From CAZRUA01 sp964603125 (GTDB lineage Bacteria > Bacteroidota > Bacteroidia > B-17B0 > Aurantibacillaceae), in the NCBI GenBank assembly GCA_964603125.1, contig CAZRUA010000029.1:1-34663 (forward strand): a DNA stretch of 34,663 bases. The letters are read 5' to 3'. The translations under genes and the position numbers were made by a program. Positions 34,001 to 34,663 of the stretch are shown here, in pieces. Under the pieces are notes generated by a model. It made no database searches. It saw only the letters and a program-made list of their open reading frames with translations, and was not told the origin of the DNA. The first letter of the stretch is position 1, and the number at the start of each line of letters is the position of its first letter.

Positions 34001-34663
34001 AAATCCTCATCAGCAGCATCGCCAACATTCATTGTGCCGTTAGACAAAGTAATGTTGCCAAAGATAGTTAGTTGAGCTCCAAAACTCATACTAGAAGATG
34101 CTGAGTTTAACCAAAGTCCACAAGAATTAGCCAAAGTAGATGCTGCTGTAAAAGGTGTTATGGTTGAAGCTCCTGATGTTGACAATTTAAAAGTACCATT
34201 GGTCAACGTTAAAAAATTTGCTGGAGCAACAAATGAAGGAGTTGTAAACTCTAAAGTATTATTAATTGATGTTCCTAAGTTTTGAGTGATTAAATTAAAA
34301 GTACTAGTTGCCCCTGTTCCAGATACAGTGATATTTCCAGACTTTTGAAATGTGACATTACATAAACTATTAGCATCAGTGGCAAAATTTAAAGTACCAT
34401 TATTTATAACATTATTTTTTATTGCAATAGTGTGCGTAATATTTGACGCTGTGTTCACTCTGAAACTAGAGCCTGTGTTAATTGTTATTGTACCACCTAT
34501 ATTTATCGCGCGCGCTGTATTATTATTACCTATCGACAAAACACTAGCTGCTGTAACACCAACAATTAAATTATTACATACAGCATTTACATCTATCGTA
34601 ACTGTGTGTCCGTTAGATATCGTAACATTATCACTTGCAGTGGGCACACCATTAGGCGTCCAA
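31090..34663 (-). CDS. Large T9SS-secreted surface protein, N-terminus outside the window
   Basis: At least 1,190 residues; the frame stays open to the window edge (it reads WTPNGVPTASDNVTI), so the apparent GTG start at 34647 is not real and the signal peptide is missing. The first 500 or so residues are repetitive Gly/Asn/Thr/Ser beta strands (NVTISNGHTVTID-like, GTLNIAGKYYAIG) typical of a beta-helix adhesin or G8-like region. A middle domain contains DGWNLISNPYPSPIKW, common in Bacteroidota surface proteins. A PKD domain (YIWDFGDGNTSS, then GIYNVSLIAQSNDGC) lies roughly 75-140 residues from the C-terminus. The last 75 residues or so are a type A sorting domain (VYDGIGNEVKN, FATGIYFVK). 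It is probably cell-surface attached or released; its ligand is unknown. Confidence 0.92.
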   Translation of the reverse strand, partial: WTPNGVPTASDNVTISNGHTVTIDVNAVCNNLIVGVTAASVLSIGNNNTARAINIGGTITINTGSSFRVNTASNITHTIAIKNNVINNGTLNFATDANSLCNVTFQKSGNITVSGTGATSTFNLITQNLGTSINNTLEFTTPSFVAPANFLTLTNGTFKLSTSGASTITPFTAASTLANSCGLWLNSASSSMSFGAQLTIFGNITLSNGTMNVGDAADEDLLSNGGYVTVSNGTLNIAGKYYAIGINNLSKVSISNGNIIVPSVGSTSTTIAPFQIAGTGSQFNMTGGNIIIVRKGGGASNLGFVNTGASSGTVTGGTLQIGNTATPTVAEVITINSSFPVGNLKVFNANATAQLLTNSLNVIKDVTITAGNLNANNLDITLGGNWTNNGGVFTPGTGTTTFSGSTSQTLFKSGGETFNNLIFNGAGSKLFNSAITANGNFTITGSVVDVSTSNYQLTVKGNFVNSGTLTTRSGTILLNGTTNQSIGGTSVTNFYNLTLNNNAGAILNQNENMIGTLSLNNGVFNTNSKVFTLLSSAAATGRIGQITGTGDITGNVTAQRFAPGGYTGWALIGTPMSSALTFSAWDDNIPISCATCPDGTAGGFLSIYSYNESPAGQFEDAASYTAINTINDPIIPGVGYWVYLGDGTITTNNLNLDVTGTVTKFNKTIPISYTNSGLPNEDGWNLISNPYPSPIKWSLLKGSTTGIDNAIYVYNADLNGGAGAHASYVNGISSPAVGAGGIGDTIPMSQAFYVHSTGATSLSATEAIKAAGNPTFLRQIPNAQITSVPQALMRLHLTDANAFYTDETVLYLQNGANDGFDSEFDAFKLAPGNLSVPTIALMYDTIDFQISAIAPLGGNVSIPVLVKTGFSGNYVISTSNIGSFPPGACINLYDKHTSITTDLKSSDYLFFLSDTTQEARFILTITINPLNVNSSQTALSCDNIHSASIIASGANNGPWNYYWYDSNNQLIESNLNVTSSDTINNLSAGMYSLQINTVGMCDNANVDYWINPIQLPNASFSSVDTVYFTGGLSANGQINFVNNSQNATSYIWDFGDGNTSSVGDANYIYEAPGIYNVSLIAQSNDGCIDTVTKVVYVIANMVSLNEHFSNTGIQINTISQNQFLLNQTFDDITKVSYTVYDGIGNEVKNLGAYNTKQASVVIDMQNFATGIYFVKSISSKSEAVVKIVVN

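Overview
The window is AT-rich DNA from a member of the Bacteroidota, probably flavobacterial or sphingobacterial in the broad sense. The evidence is two proteins with type IX secretion (T9SS) C-terminal sorting domains, a TonB-dependent receptor with a carboxypeptidase-like N-terminal extension, SSC/TAC-type lipoprotein signals, a short Bacteroidota-style DnaE, and promoters of the TTTG-N19-TAnnTTTG type instead of E. coli -35/-10 boxes. I see no phage, insertion sequence, CRISPR array or rRNA.

Layout. (1) 38-2986 (+): a short DNA polymerase III alpha-type polymerase, starting just after the cut tail of an upstream frame. (2) 2988-15690 (-): eleven genes packed with overlaps or 2-8 bp gaps. 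In transcription order they are a peptide-binding lipoprotein, two Dpp/Opp-type permeases, MutL, two rhomboid proteases, an endonuclease/exonuclease/phosphatase-fold protein, a DUF423 membrane protein, an M32 carboxypeptidase, a small exported protein and ferrochelatase. A TAnnTTTG box lies upstream of the first gene. (3) 15862-16151 (+): a consensus promoter, tRNA-Ser(GCU), tRNA-Pro(UGG) and a bidirectional terminator. (4) 16168-18635 (-): a membrane metallophosphoesterase and an MFS transporter. (5) 18675-21606 (+): a thioredoxin-like exported protein, an overlapping exported protein of unknown function, and an outer-membrane barrel gene broken by one in-frame TAA. (6) 21694-25586 (-): a five-gene run (small membrane-anchored protein, YidD, His-rich exported protein, TonB-dependent receptor, lipoprotein) that I read as a probable metal-uptake locus. 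(7) 25742-26434 (-): a small T9SS cargo protein. (8) 26573-26653: three 26-bp tandem repeats ending in a 13-bp hairpin. (9) 26649-30062 (-): serC, serA and a DUF1015 gene; the two spacers carry related 25-nt stem-loops at the same distance from the next start codon. (10) 30130-34663 (-): a lipoprotein of unknown function and a large T9SS-secreted protein whose N-terminus lies outside the window.

Most of the window is ordinary core genome. The parts most likely to be under-described are the paired stem-loops in the serine operon with its DUF1015 protein, the His-rich/TonB receptor/lipoprotein cluster, the 26-bp repeat array, and the mixed eleven-gene run. No sequence search was possible: family names come from motif recognition, and promoters and hairpins were found by eye.
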